DNA of 64,000 bases from Phaseolus vulgaris. Lineage: Eukaryota; Streptophyta; Magnoliopsida; Fabales; Fabaceae. This document shows, one piece after another, positions 54,035 through 64,000 of the stretch (the first letter of the stretch is position 1; each line of letters starts with the position of its first letter). The position numbers and the translations under genes are program-made. The DNA lies in the NCBI RefSeq assembly GCF_000499845.2, contig NC_023759.2, forward strand, positions 23,396,250-23,460,249, written 5' to 3'. Under the pieces are notes generated by a model. The model was not told the origin of the DNA. It made no database searches and saw nothing but the letters and a program-made list of their open reading frames with translations.

Positions 54035-57000
54035 ATGGGATTGGCGGACCTGATCGCCATTCCCAATATATCAGCTAGGTTGAAGGCGCCCGAGAAGGTG
54101 GGCGACAAGGTGCTGGGACCAAAGCCAGACGCCTGGTGCGAGTTCCACCAGGGCTTTGGCCACACCGTGGACTCATGCTTGGCTTTAGGATACCAGCTCG
54201 ACGATCTGGTCAAGAGCGGGTTCCTCAACGACTACCTGCTGGATAGAAGGACGGGGGGCGCGTCGAGCTCCCAACCAGCAGGTGGTGAGGCTCAGCAGCA
54301 CGAGATGCCCACTCACGGAGAAATCCACACCATTGCAGGGGGTTTCTCAAGTGGTGGATGCACCGCGTCACAGAGGAAGAAGTATGCGAGGTCTGTGATG
54401 ACGGTGGATATGTTTGAGGACCACTCGCTGGATGTGGACATTACGTTCACAAAGCAAGATCTTCGGAACGTTGTGCCTCACGATAACGACCCCATAGTCA
54501 TATCGCTGATTACGGCGGGAAGGAAGGTCCACAGGGTTCTGGTGGACCAAGGAAGCTCGGCAGACGTGATGTTCTGGCCGACTTTCACGCAGTTGGAACT
54601 ACCCCTTGACCAGCTGAGGCCCTATGGAGGGTGTTTGTATGGTTTCGCTGGCGACCAGGTGGAGGTCAGGGGGTACATTGAGTTGAGGACTACGTTTACG
54701 GATGAGGCGGGCTCGAGAACAGAAAAAATCAAGTACCTTGTCGTGAACGCTCCTTCAGCATACAACATTCTGTTGGGAAGACCCACGCTCAACAGAATAG
54801 GCGCTATACTTTCGACCCGACATATGAAGGTGAAGCTGCCATCTATGGAGGGGGTGGTGATCACCATCAAATCCGACCAGAAAGAAGAAAAGAAGTGCTA
54901 TGAGAATAGCCTGAAGAACAAGAGGTCCGTGAGTTACGTGACAACCACCCCGCCTCCTGGTGTGAAGCCTAGGCCGACGGTAATAGAGGAGACCGCCGGA
55001 AGCGACGTGGTGATGGTGGATGCTGAGCTGGGGGAGGGAAACGCCGGTCTGGAGGAAGAAGAGGCGAGGAATTGCCCTGAGGAAGCGAGGGAGCTGGGAA
55101 TCGCCAGGGCGGTGATCGCCAGAGAAACCAGACCAAAACCCGTCGAGCAGTGGCTCGAAAGGGAGATCGGGGGGAAGATCTTCAAGCTGGGAAGATCTCT
55201 GGAGACTGAGCTCCAGGACCAGATCGCCAAGGTGATAGAGCGGCATCTGGATGCGTTTGCATGGTCCGCTTCGGACATGCCCGGGATCGATCCCGACTTC
55301 TTGTGCCATCATTTGGCGATGGACAACCAGGTCAGACCAGTACGACAGAGGAGAAGGAAGTTCAACGAGGAGAGAAGGCAGGCGATCAGGGACGAAACCC
55401 AGAAGCTCCTCGCTGCAGGCCATATCAGGGAGGTGCAGTACCCTGAGTGGCTGGCCAATGTCGTGCTGGTGAAGAAGAGCAATGGGAAATGGCGCATGTG
55501 CGTCGATTTCACCGATCTGAACAAGGCCTGCCCAAAGGATTCGTATCTGTTGCCGAGCATAGACGCCCTGGTTGACAGTGCTGCAGGGTGTAAGTTGCTA
55601 AGTTTTCTGGATGCCTTCTCGGGGTACAACCAGATAAAGATGCATCCCATGGATGAAGAGAAGACCGCCTTCATGACCGAGAGATCGTGCTACTGCTACA
55701 AGGTGATGCCTTTTGGGCTGAAGAACGCGGGGGCCACGTACCAGAGGTTGATGGATCGAGTACTTGCACCAATGCTGGGAAGGAATGTGCAAGCGTACGT
55801 GGATGACATGGTCGTGACCTCGCCGAAGAAGAGCAAGCACGTTGCGGACTTGGAGGAATTGTTCATTACGATCGCCAAGTTTAGGTTAAAGCTGAATCCT
55901 GAGAAGTGCATCTTTGGCGTGGAGGCAGGAAAGTTCTTGGGATTTCTCTTAACTGAAAGAGGAATAGAAGCCAACCCTGATAAGTGCGCTGCCATCTTGG
56001 CAATGAGGAGCCCGGCTACCGTGAAGGAAGTGCAGCAGCTTACAGGTCGGATTGCCGCCCTGTCTCGTTTCGTGTCAGCCAGCGGAGAGAAGGGCCATCC
56101 GTATTTTCAGTGCTTAAGGCGGAACAACAAGTTTACTTGGACGAAGGAGTGTGAAGAGGCCTTCGTCAAGCTTAAAGTATACCTGACGAGCCCGCCGGTT
56201 TTGTGCAAACCGTTGGCGGGAACCCCTCTCAGGTTGTATTTTGCTGTGACTGAGAGGGCGGTGAGTGCGGTGCTCGCCCAAGACCAAGATCAGGCCCAAA
56301 AGCCAATTTATTTTGTCAGCAAGGTGCTGCAAGGCCCCGAAGTAAGATATCAGGCCTTGGAGAAAGCTGCACTGGCAGTGGTCTTTTCGGCAAGAAGGCT
56401 ACGCCATTATTTCCACAGCTTCACGATACTGGTGATGACCGACTTGCCCATCCAGAAGGTGCTAAAGAAGCCCGACGTCGCCGGGAGGATGGTGAAGTGG
56501 GCGGTGGAGCTGTCGGAGTTCGATATTAAGTATGAGCCCCGAGGTCCGATTAAGGGGCAGATCTTCGCAGATTTCGTGGTCGAGCTCTCGTCTGAATCGA
56601 CACGAGTTGAGGGGGATGACTTTCGTTGGGTGCTTTCAGTGGACGGATCGTCGAACCAGCAGGGTAGCGGTGATGGGGTCATCTTGGAGGGACCCAACGG
56701 CGTGCTGATCGAACAATCCCTGAGGTTTGCCTTCAAGGCCAGCAACAATCAAGCAGAATATGAGGCGCTGATCGCTGGTATCTTGCTGGCTAAAGAGATG
56801 GGAGCTAGGGTGCTGATGGCTAAGAGTGACTCGCTGTTAGTCACGGGACAAGTAACAGGCGAGTTCCAGGCTAAAGATCCACAAATGGCGGCTTACCTGG
56901 AGTATGTGCAGGAGTTGAAGAGTTCCTTTGTCTCCTTTGAAGTGGTGCATGTGCCCAGAGAGCAGAATGCCCGAGCTGACTTGCTAGCCAAGCTCGCCAG

Positions 57001-58453
57001 TTCAGGCAAGGGGGGTAGGCAGAGGACGGTGATCCAAGAAACTCTGAAGACGCTCAAAGCATTTGTGGCAGATCACCTGGTTCTTCAGATAAGCAAGTCG
57101 ACGAAGAAAGCGGCGAGGAGTCACAGATCTTTGACTCAAGAGACCTTGAGATCGCCAAGAATAAGAGCATGTCGGGGAGAAAAGGTGAATATGACGCAGG
57201 TCTGCACGACCCGTGAGCCCGACACCTGGGTGACACAGTACAAGCGATGCTTGGCGGATGGCCTTCTCCCGCTGGATCCGACGGAGGCTAGGAAGATAAA
57301 GAAGAATTCTAGCAAGTTCACAATGATTAATGGCGAGCTGTACAGGTTTGGGTTCACTCACCCACTCCTGGAATGTGTGCACGGGGAAAAATGTACAAGA
57401 ATCATGGCCGAGCTCCATGAAGGGATATGCGGAAGCCACGTCGGGGGTTGAGCTCTGGCCGCAAGGACTCTCCGTGCAGGTTACTACTGGCCAACAATGA
57501 GAGAAGACTGCAAGAAGTACGCACAGTGTTGCAAGCAGTGTCAGCAGCACGCCGATTGGCACAAGGCGCCTCCCGAGGAGTTGAAGTCGATTTACAGCCC
57601 TTGGCCGTTTCACACATGGGGAATCGATATTCTGGGACCCTTTCCATTGGCGATCAGGCAGATGAAGTACTTGGTGGTGGCGATTGAGTATTTCACCAAG
57701 TGGATTGAAGCGGAACCAGTGGCCCAGATCACCGCACACAAGATCGAAAGCTTTGTGTGGAAGAACATCGTGTGCCGGTTTGGTGTGCCCAAGCGCCTGG
57801 TGTCAGATAACGGAACTCAGTTTGCAAGTCACCTGTTGAAGAAGCTGTGCGAAGGGGTGGGAATTCAACAAGTGTTTGCATCCGTCGAGCACCCTCAGAC
57901 GAATGGCCAAGTAGAGTCAGCCAATAGGGTGTTGCTAAGAGGTTTGAAGAGAAGGCTAGAGAAAGCCAAAGGAAGTTGGGCTGAGGAGGTACCCCGTATA
58001 GTTTGGGCGTACCACACCACCGAGCAGTCAGGAACCCATGAGACCCCGTTCAGCCTGGTCTATGGGTGCGACGCAATGATTCCAGTAGAAATCCAGGAGA
58101 GCTCGCCGAGATTCCAGAACTTTGTAGCGGAAGACTCGAATGAGGAAAGAAGGCTGAATCTGGATTTGCTGGATGAGGTCAGGGAGGAGGCAAGAGTGAA
58201 GGCTGAGACAGTGAAAAGAAGGATTGAACGAAGGTATAACTCGAAGGTGATGCCAAGACAGTTCAGAGAAGGCGACCTGGTGATGAGGAAGGCCCACCAG
58301 TACGAGATGGAGAACAAGCTGTCGCCTAAGTGGACGGGACCGTTCAGGATAACCGAGGCGCTCGGGAACGGCGCCTACCGCCTAGAAACGTTGGAAGGAG
58401 GGGCGATTCCTCGCACTTGGAACGCCACGCACCTCAAGTTATATTACAGTTAA
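54035..58453 (+). pseudogene. Element E protease-RT-RNaseH-integrase, one stop
   Basis: The frame is open for 1,138 codons to a TGA at 57449-57451, then continues in the same frame to 58453. Residues from 54035: gag end WCEFHQGFGHTVDSCLAL near 34; protease DQGSSAD near 170; RT DFTDLNKACPKDSY and YVDDM near 587; first RNase H LRLYFAVTERAVS near 732; second RNase H SVDGSSNQQGSGDG near 867 (the usual Ala is Asp), NNQAEYEAL; integrase zinc region split by the TGA (Arg codon CGA to TGA likely), GIDILGPFP near 57620, SDNGTQF near 57805, TNGQVESANR near 57900, KWTGPFRI near 58330. This is the best-kept gypsy pol in the window. Confidence 0.93.
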
Positions 58454-58990
58454 GAACTTTGTAAGTAAGAACAAACACGAAGAGCTTTACAATGTTTTTG
58501 TTAAAACAGTTTGGAGGGGGCACTCTTTTTTCCCTAAGGAGGGTTTTTAATGAGGCCGCCCAATAAAGAAGAGTTTTCAAAGTTTAAAGTGTTTTAGATT
58601 GCATGCTTGTTGTTTTCCGAAAGTTTTGAAGAAAGACCTTGTCACTTATATGTGATTTAAGGCGAGTTGGAGTTATGTTGCATGCTTTCTAAAAAGTTTT
58701 CTAAGTCCCCATCGTCTTTCGGCGATTGGCGGCATCAGTTAAAGTTTAAAGTCCTCATCGTCTTTCAGCGATCGGAGGCACCAGTTAAAAGACCTCAACG
58801 CCCTCGCGCGTCCCGAGGCGAGATAAAGACCTCCTTGCTGTCGAGCGAGTGCAGGCGAGAAAGAGTAAAAAGTCCTCAGTGCTTCCAGAGGAGAGAAGAT
58901 GTAGCCTCTGGGGCAATGTGGAGGCACCAGTAAAAAGTCCTCAGTGCTTCCAGGGGAGAGAAGATGTAGCCCCTGGGGCAATGTGGATGC
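58454..58990 (+). repeat. Element E proximal tail and 64-bp repeats
   Basis: It has the conserved post-pol block (58505-58570), then units around AGTCCCCATCG and AGTCCTCATCG, and two 64-bp units (about 58867-58988) whose arms are CCAGAGG / CCTCTGG in the first and CCAGGGG / CCCCTGG in the second. Confidence 0.8.
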
Positions 58991-59172
58991 GAGTTAAAGA
59001 CCTTCTCGCCGATGAGCGAGTTCAGGCGAGTTAAAGACCTTCTCGCCGATGAGCGAGTTCAGGCGAGTTAAAGACCTTCTCGCCGATGAGCGAGTTCAGG
59101 TGAGTTAAAGACCTTCTCCCCGATGAGTGAGTTCAGGCAAGATAAAATCCTTCTCGTCTCGAACGAGTTCAG
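58991..59172 (+). repeat. Element E 37-bp tandem repeat
   Basis: Five units (starts near 58999, 59036, 59073, 59110, 59147) of the GACCTTCTCGCCGATGAGCG type. Arms are CTCGC / GCGAG in three, altered in the fourth, and CTCGT / ACGAG in the fifth. Confidence 0.85.
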
Positions 59173-59774
59173 GTATGGTGTAAAGGGTGGAAAAAGTTTG
59201 GAGGGTGGCTAAGGTAGGTTCGAAGAGAACGCCCAGCCACCCGATTCCTTGTTCTGAAGCTCAGGGAGGTAGAGAAGGATCCGAAAGGCGCCTCTACCCC
59301 CAGATGAGGGAACAATGGCCAAGTTGTGAGGGCAAGAGGAAGCTGGTATCGCCAAGACTCTTTGGCGACCAGGAGAAATTCAAGCAATGACAAGAAGCAA
59401 AGGCCCGTTTTGATAAGGCAGATCAGGTGAGCCGTGTCTTAAGCCATTAGTTGGGTTGAAGCTCGTTATTTGAAAGCTGGTTTCGCGCTGAGTTTCATTA
59501 CCTTAAGGTTACAAGTTGTTAGAATGTTATCGTTCGAAAGTTGATGGTTCGAAGCAGTTAGTGTACAATTGCGCTCGCGGAGTTGTTAAGTTAATTTCGT
59601 CTAAGAGAGTTATACAAGGAAAATAAAGTCAACAGAAAGATCATGTAAAGGAGCAAGAAAGGTCATAACATAGTGGCAACAGTTCAAAATACATGTGCAG
59701 AAAAAGGGAAAAATTTATTACAAGTAAGTACGTGTAAAGGAGAAAGCATAGAAATAAGGGATGGAGGGAAGCAA
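59173..59774 (+). other. Element E distal tail with two inverted repeats
   Basis: GGGTGGCT (59203-59210) pairs with AGCCACCC (59235-59242), and GGTAGAG (59268-59274) with CTCTACC (59292-59298). Downstream sequence matches D 45560-45990 and is AT-rich. No coding region. Confidence 0.7.
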
Positions 59775-61250
59775 CTAGTCTTCAGAAGGAACAATCTTCC
59801 CGTCCACCACCTCGTTGTTCAGCGACACCATCGAGAGATCCAAATCAGGGTACTGGCAGGCGAATTGTTCCAAGGCAGCGTCGAACCCAGCAGCGAGGAT
59901 CTGGGCAGAGCTCAGCTCGAGTTCTTCAATCTGCTTCTTGAGCCCCTCGTTCTGCTGTTTTAGCTCTTCAACTTGTTTCTTGAGTTCTTCAGTTGTTTCC
60001 CGAGCTTGAAGGAGGTCTTCAGCAACCTTCTTGGATTCCGCCTGCGCCTGGGCCAGCTTTGTGGCGATCTTCCCATTTTCCTCTTTGGTCTCGGCGAGTT
60101 TGGCCATGGTGTCGTCTCTCTCCTTTTCAACTTTCCCCAAGAAGACCTCCCGATCTGCTGACCTCTTCTCAAGGGTTTTTACCTTGGCGGCATCTGCTTT
60201 GATCGACGCCTCCAGGTCAGCCACCTTGACGCGATAGGGGGACCATCTTGCTCTCCAGCTCGATCTTCTCTTGAGCTAAGAGTTGCACCTTATGGCGTAG
60301 ATCGGTGGCCTCCTTGCGCGCCACCCGAAGCTCGGTGCTCATGGCATCCTCCACTCGGGAATGATCGATCTCCGCCAGCATAAGGTTGCAGGATAACTTC
60401 TCCGCCTCGATCCTTATTAGGCGATTTTCCTCTTGGAGCACGGAGATGTCATCCTGGAGCTTCTTGCTGGAACTCTCCACAGCTTTTGATATGATGGAGG
60501 GGAAATCCTCTGCCATCATCTTGAGTTTCGCTGAGAAGGGTTCCCACACCCTTTTGACCTCAAGGGAGAGGTTTGCTCGTGGAAGCGCTGGGGGAGCCTG
60601 TTGCTGGTTCTCGCCACCACCTTCTTGAGTTGGCTGTTGAGTTGGAGCTTCTTGACGTGGTGGCGACGAGGGGGACTCGGTGATGATGATAGGCGAGTTG
60701 TGAGCGCCTTCATTCCCGCCTGGTGCAGCTTCAGCAGTTGAGGCTGTTGAAGGAGGACCCCCTCCAGCAGATACATATGGCGTGGAGGCGCTCGGGGGGT
60801 TCTCCATGAAGTTGGGCTCAGCAGCCTCAACCACAGGAAATGCCGCCGCCAAGGGAATTGCTTGGACTGGCGATGTGGGAACGGGGGGAGGAGGCAGTGT
60901 TGGAGGTGGAGCTGGCGAGGAAGGTGGTGTTGATGTTGGAGGAGGAGGTGAAGAAGGCGCCACCCTCTTTCTTTTGGTGATGAGGCCATCTTCAGTTGCC
61001 TCATCGTCTTCTTCATCCTCATGGACCACCTGAGGGGTTTTCCTCTTTGGCTTCCTGAGGATGAGCTTCTTGCGTTGTTGGGCGAGCTGGGCCTCTGAAG
61101 GGGCTGGACCTTTAGGGGGCGATCTGCCCTGGGCAGCGGCGATCTCCACCACCGAATTGGGAACGGTCTGAGAGCCCGACGCCAACCCATGGGCTCGGGC
61201 GAGCGCCCTCAATTCAGCCAGTTTTCCTTTGCCCAACATAAGATCTGCAT
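59775..61250 (-). pseudogene. Element E antisense gene, exon 2 only, frameshifted
   Basis: Read on the - strand it starts near LMLGKGKLAELRALARAHG (about 61240), followed by basic KLILRKPKRKTP, ITKRKRV, the Pro-rich linker and the coiled coil. An extra G in the G-run near 60240 shifts the frame; the other frame runs to 59775 and ends VVDGKIVPSED. A 24-residue-longer KK/QQ-rich coiled-coil stretch (near 59970) is present relative to D. Exon 1, the intron donor and the nearby promoter are deleted: sequence jumps from the intron (near 61345) to the far upstream block seen at 48830 in D. Confidence 0.8.
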
Positions 61251-61526
61251 AATACGAAGGTGTACAGGTCAGCTCAGAGACAAAGGTGAACACATGAGTA
61301 AGTATGCAAGTGAAGCAAACAAGTGATGCAGAAAATAAAACCCAAGTCTTGTGCACGACAACTAAAGGCAACCGTTGATGAAGCCACGTGTCGAGCGATT
61401 GGGAGAATGTTTGGTGGAGCGTCAGGAAAGCAGAAAGTACAAACGTTTGGAATTCTGCGCCAGCGCCACGTAGATCGGTAGTGACGTGACTCCTTTAGTC
61501 TTTTCGCTGGACAAGTCTTCGCTTAA
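61251..61526 (-). other. Residual intron and promoter sequence of the element E aORF
   Basis: 61251-61350 matches the D intron acceptor side; 61351-61526 matches D 48830-49000, with CACGTG near 61386. Short extra bases (TTGTGC-like) lie at the junction. Confidence 0.65.
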
Positions 61527-61540
61527 GACTGGGGGGCTTG
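61527..61540 (+). promoter_or_regulatory. Element E polypurine tract
   Basis: GACTGGGGGGCTTG directly before the 3' LTR at 61541. Confidence 0.85.
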
Positions 61541-62429
61541 TGTACCGCCCTGGTAGTCGGAAGTGATGACGTGGCATCGAGCTATTATATAGGCGTGTTG
61601 GATGGGACACCTGGCTGGCAGAAAGGAAGGAAGTCGGGGGGCTCGCGTAGTCGCCAGTTATTAAGTTGGCGTGCTCCGATCTCCAGCATACCTAAACCGG
61701 CGGTCACCGGGTTGAAGATGAAGTCGCCAGATGTAAACCCAGGCGACCAAGTGATTTGAGATCGCCGAAACAAGGACATCGCCGAAGATGAAGGCAGAAG
61801 GTCTTTTCCCCAGCTGGCCAGAGGATGAGCTCGGGAGATAGCACACTTGAACATATACAGTGAAGCAGGTAGGGCAGATCATGAAGGCGGCCGGCGAGAC
61901 CACAGGGAAGGTGTGTACGAAGGCACCCGAACTCGCCATCCAGAAGAGATCACGCTCCAAAGCATCTGTGCACTGAGGATATCATGCATAAGTAACTTAG
62001 CCAAAGAAGAGTCAGAAGTAGCGCCCAAGTCAAGGATGCTCCAGATGATGGCACGTGTACAGCTGGATGCGAGCCACGTGTCCAGATGTATAACTGCCTG
62101 GAGAGAGAAAGTGCCCAGGTATATAAGAGTTTCCCACGAACTTCTGAGGTACGCACGCGTTTAGATTACTTCTTTACAACTGCGAGAACAAGAGTACGCT
62201 GAGAGAGAACTTGTCACGGTTCCTTAGAGTTCTTGAGTTTTACTCTTAAGTAATTGGTGGTTCAGTCGCTGACTTGGGCGTCGGAGCGTGATCGGCCGCA
62301 GCGGGGCCGTTTCGTCTTTTGCAGGTTCTTGAGGTGGATCGCGGTGAAGGACGGAGGCTAACACGGCGCAGAAGTCGATCCAAGTTTGACGAGGCAAAGC
62401 TCCAGCGTTTCGGTCAACAGGCAGGATCA
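61541..62429 (+). repeat. Element E 3' LTR
   Basis: 889 bp; same features as the 5' copy, TATATAA near 62118. Confidence 0.95.
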
Positions 62430-62434
62430 GTTCT
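62430..62434. repeat. Target site duplication GTTCT, right copy (E)
   Basis: Matches 51821-51825; element C tail resumes here. Confidence 0.95.
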
Positions 62435-62452
62435 GATCACCATTAGGCGTGA

Positions 62453-62716
62453 AGAGATTAAAAAAGTCATCCTCGCCGTGAGCGAGTGTAGGCGAGAAGA
62501 GATTAAAAGGTCCTCCTCGCCGTGAGCGAGCATAGGCGAGAAGAGATTGAAAGGTCCTCCTCGCCGTGAGCGAGTGTAGGCGTGAAGAGATTGAAAGGAC
62601 CTCCTCGCCGTGAGCGAGTGTAGGCGAGAAGAGATTAAAAGGTCCTCCTCGCCGTGAGCGAGTGTAGGCGAGAAGAGATTGAAAGGACCTCCTCGCCGTG
62701 AGCGAGTGTAGGCAAG
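62453..62716 (+). repeat. Element C tail: 44-bp tandem repeat, six copies
   Basis: Units start near 62472, 62516, 62560, 62604, 62648 and 62692 at an exact 44-bp step (CTCGCCGTGAGCGAG core). Each core is an inverted repeat CTCGC / GCGAG with a 5-base spacer. Units differ by few bases, so amplification was recent. Confidence 0.92.
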
Positions 62717-63290
62717 AATAGATTGCAAGACCTCTTTGCGTAAGCAAATTGAGGCGAGATTACAAGTCCTCAGTGCATCCAGGGGAAGAGGAGATGTAAC
62801 CTTGGGCAAGTTGAGGCACCAGAGAAAGTCCTTCTCACCCTCGAGTGAGTTTAGGCAAGAACAGATTGCCAGACCTCTTTGCGTAAGCAAATTGAGGCGA
62901 GATTACAAGTCCTCAATGCATCCAAGGGAAGAGGAGATGTAACCCTGGGCAAGTTGAGGCACCAGAGAAAGTCATTCTCACCCTCGAGTGAGTTCAGGCA
63001 AGAACAGATTGCCAGACCTCTTTGCGTAAGCAAATTGAGGCGAGATTACAAGTCCTCAGTGCATCCAGGGGAAGAGGAGATGTAACCCTAGGCAAGTTGA
63101 GGCACCAGAGAAAGTTCTTCTCACCCTCGAGTGAGTTCAGGCAAGAACAGATTGCAAGACCTCTTTGCGTAAGCAAATTGAGGCAAGTTTGAAAGTCCTC
63201 AGTGCATCTGGGGGAGGAGATGTAACCCCTGGGCAAGTTGAGGCATCAGGAAATGTCCTTCTCACCTTCGAGTGAGTTCAGGCGAGGTGA
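62717..63290 (+). repeat. Element C tail: 143-bp tandem repeat, four copies
   Basis: The phrase CCTCTTTGCGTAAGCAAATT starts at 62731, 62874, 63017 and 63160, a constant 143-bp step. Each unit holds three inverted repeats: TTTGC / GCAAA, a CCAGGG-type / CCCTGG-type pair, and CTCAC / GTGAG. The unit looks like a composite of the shorter repeat types in D and E. Confidence 0.92.
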
Positions 63291-64000
63291 AACTGAAGAG
63301 TCAGGGGGGTTGATGATCTGATGTATGGGAAAGGAAGGTTGGTAAAAAAACTTTTCCCCTTGAGTGAGGCGTCAATATTGACCTAGTATGGCCAGTTAAA
63401 GCCTCCACGCTTGCAGGCGTAGCGAAGGTAACGAATTCAGGTGTGGGGCAAAGGGTGGAAGAAGTTACAGGGTGGCTGAGGTAGGTTCGTAAAGGACACC
63501 TCACTACCTAGACCATTGCTCCGAAACTCAGGGAGGTAGAGATGGATCCGAAAGGCAGCTCTACCCCCAGATGAGGGAACAATGGTCAAGATCAAATTGT
63601 CTCAGATTAAAGGCTTAAGGAAGGCAGAGGGGGATCCGTTGAAGGCAGCCTTCCCCCCGGAATGAGCAAAGTTGATAGCTCAAGGTATGAGGCAGCTCCG
63701 CAGAGGATGCCTTGGCAATTAAGAAGAAAATAGCATCCTTGGAAACCTATGCCTTTGTGGTTGAGGCTCAAAAGAAGAAGTACACAGTGAGAACTAAGCT
63801 AGAAGAGTTTCGGGCGATGACGTAGAAATGTGCATAAAACTTAGCAGTTCAGACGAACGTTATTCCGGATATTAAGATTGACCTAAGCCTACTGCCCAGT
63901 AAGTGATCTTGCATTAAGTATTATTGCTACGAACTAATAGTTTGTTCAGTTAAGTTGATTTTCACAGAATTAAGCACCAGTTGGTGCTAAGTTGATTTCT
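63291..64000 (+). other. Element C distal tail, open at right edge
   Basis: It matches D 45400-45560 and E 59173-59330 in part. GGTAGAG (63535-63541) pairs with CTCTACC (63559-63565); a second, similar hairpin has GGAAGGC (63619-63625) and GCCTTCC (63648-63654) around GGATCCG. The rest has no gene; the antisense gene is expected beyond 64000. Confidence 0.65.

Larger units (their letters stand above)
51826..62429 (+). mobile_element. Gypsy element E (family 2), complete ends, exon 1 of aORF deleted
   Basis: E is 10,604 bp with LTRs of 888 and 889 bp and the duplication GTTCT, inserted in C's tail. It has the same plan as D. The LTRs differ at about 13 positions plus one indel (about 1.5%), so E is probably younger than D. 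Pol is almost intact, gag is broken, and about 1.27 kb that in D holds the intron, exon 1 and part of the promoter of the antisense gene is missing. Confidence 0.97.
33091..64000 (+). mobile_element. Chimeric gypsy element C, hosting D and E, open at right
   Basis: C starts at 33091 with a family 1 LTR, primer site and gag. From about 35350 the sequence becomes family 2: protease, RT, RNase H, integrase and tail match D and E. It is interrupted by D (37931-49906) and E (51826-62429) and runs beyond the window, where its antisense gene and 3' LTR should lie. The left flank is inside an antisense-gene fragment, so C inserted there. Its coding regions have many breaks. Confidence 0.85.

Noticed and set aside
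54755..55423. Long - strand frame inside E protease-RT (and 41219-41941 in D)
   Set aside because: Shadow of a well-supported pol frame on the + strand with GC-rich third positions.
37931..62429. D and E as a tandem duplication of one insertion
   Set aside because: They have different target duplications (ATGGC and GTTCT), different insertion points in C and different internal deletions.
62453..63290. CRISPR-like regular repeats
   Set aside because: Repeats are contiguous with no unique spacers and lie in a plant retrotransposon tail.

Overview
The window is plant nuclear DNA made entirely of nested and broken LTR retrotransposons. I see no host gene, rRNA, tRNA or CRISPR array. Evidence for a plant: gag-pol proteins of plant Ty3/gypsy Tat type (two successive RNase H domains, integrase, an antisense extra gene) and of the plant Ty1/copia Sirevirus type, plus a short block of the plant telomere repeat (CCCTAAA). 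The protein style suggests a legume such as bean or cowpea, but that is recognition only.

Layout. Gypsy element A (+ strand, family 1) begins before the window; the end of its 5' LTR is at 1-285. A nearly intact copia element (289-9879, - strand, TSD CATTT) sits between that LTR and A's primer binding site. A's gag follows (10015-11432) and is cut by element B (11433-25336, - strand, family 1). B carries two copies of the antisense gene separated by an LTR remnant. B's right LTR is broken at 25336, where five telomere repeats join it to A's resumed protease-pol (25372-29317). A's 3' tail is rich in tandem and inverted repeats (to 30846). Next come a truncated LTR (30847-31622) and a piece of antisense gene (31623-33090).

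Element C (+ strand) starts at 33091 and runs past the right edge. Its LTR and gag are family 1, but its protease-pol and tail are family 2, so it is a recombinant. Two complete family 2 elements lie inside C: D (37931-49906, TSD ATGGC, in C's RNase H) and E (51826-62429, TSD GTTCT, in C's tail). C's tail resumes at 62430 with 44-bp and 143-bp tandem repeats.

The gypsy elements share one plan: LTR, primer site, gag, protease-RT-RNaseH-RNaseH-integrase, a repeat-rich tail, then an antisense gene (aORF) with its own promoter-like region, a polypurine tract and an LTR. The aORF appears to have two exons with a phase-1 intron kept at the same place in four copies. The tails hold many short inverted repeats whose arms differ between copies by matched changes, which I consider the most interesting signal here. 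By eye the LTR pairs differ by about 0.3% (copia), 1.5% (E), 2% (D) and 2.4% (B), so the nest grew in the last million years or so if a rate near 1.3e-8 per site per year applies. All gypsy coding regions have stops or frameshifts; only the copia gag-pol is fully open.
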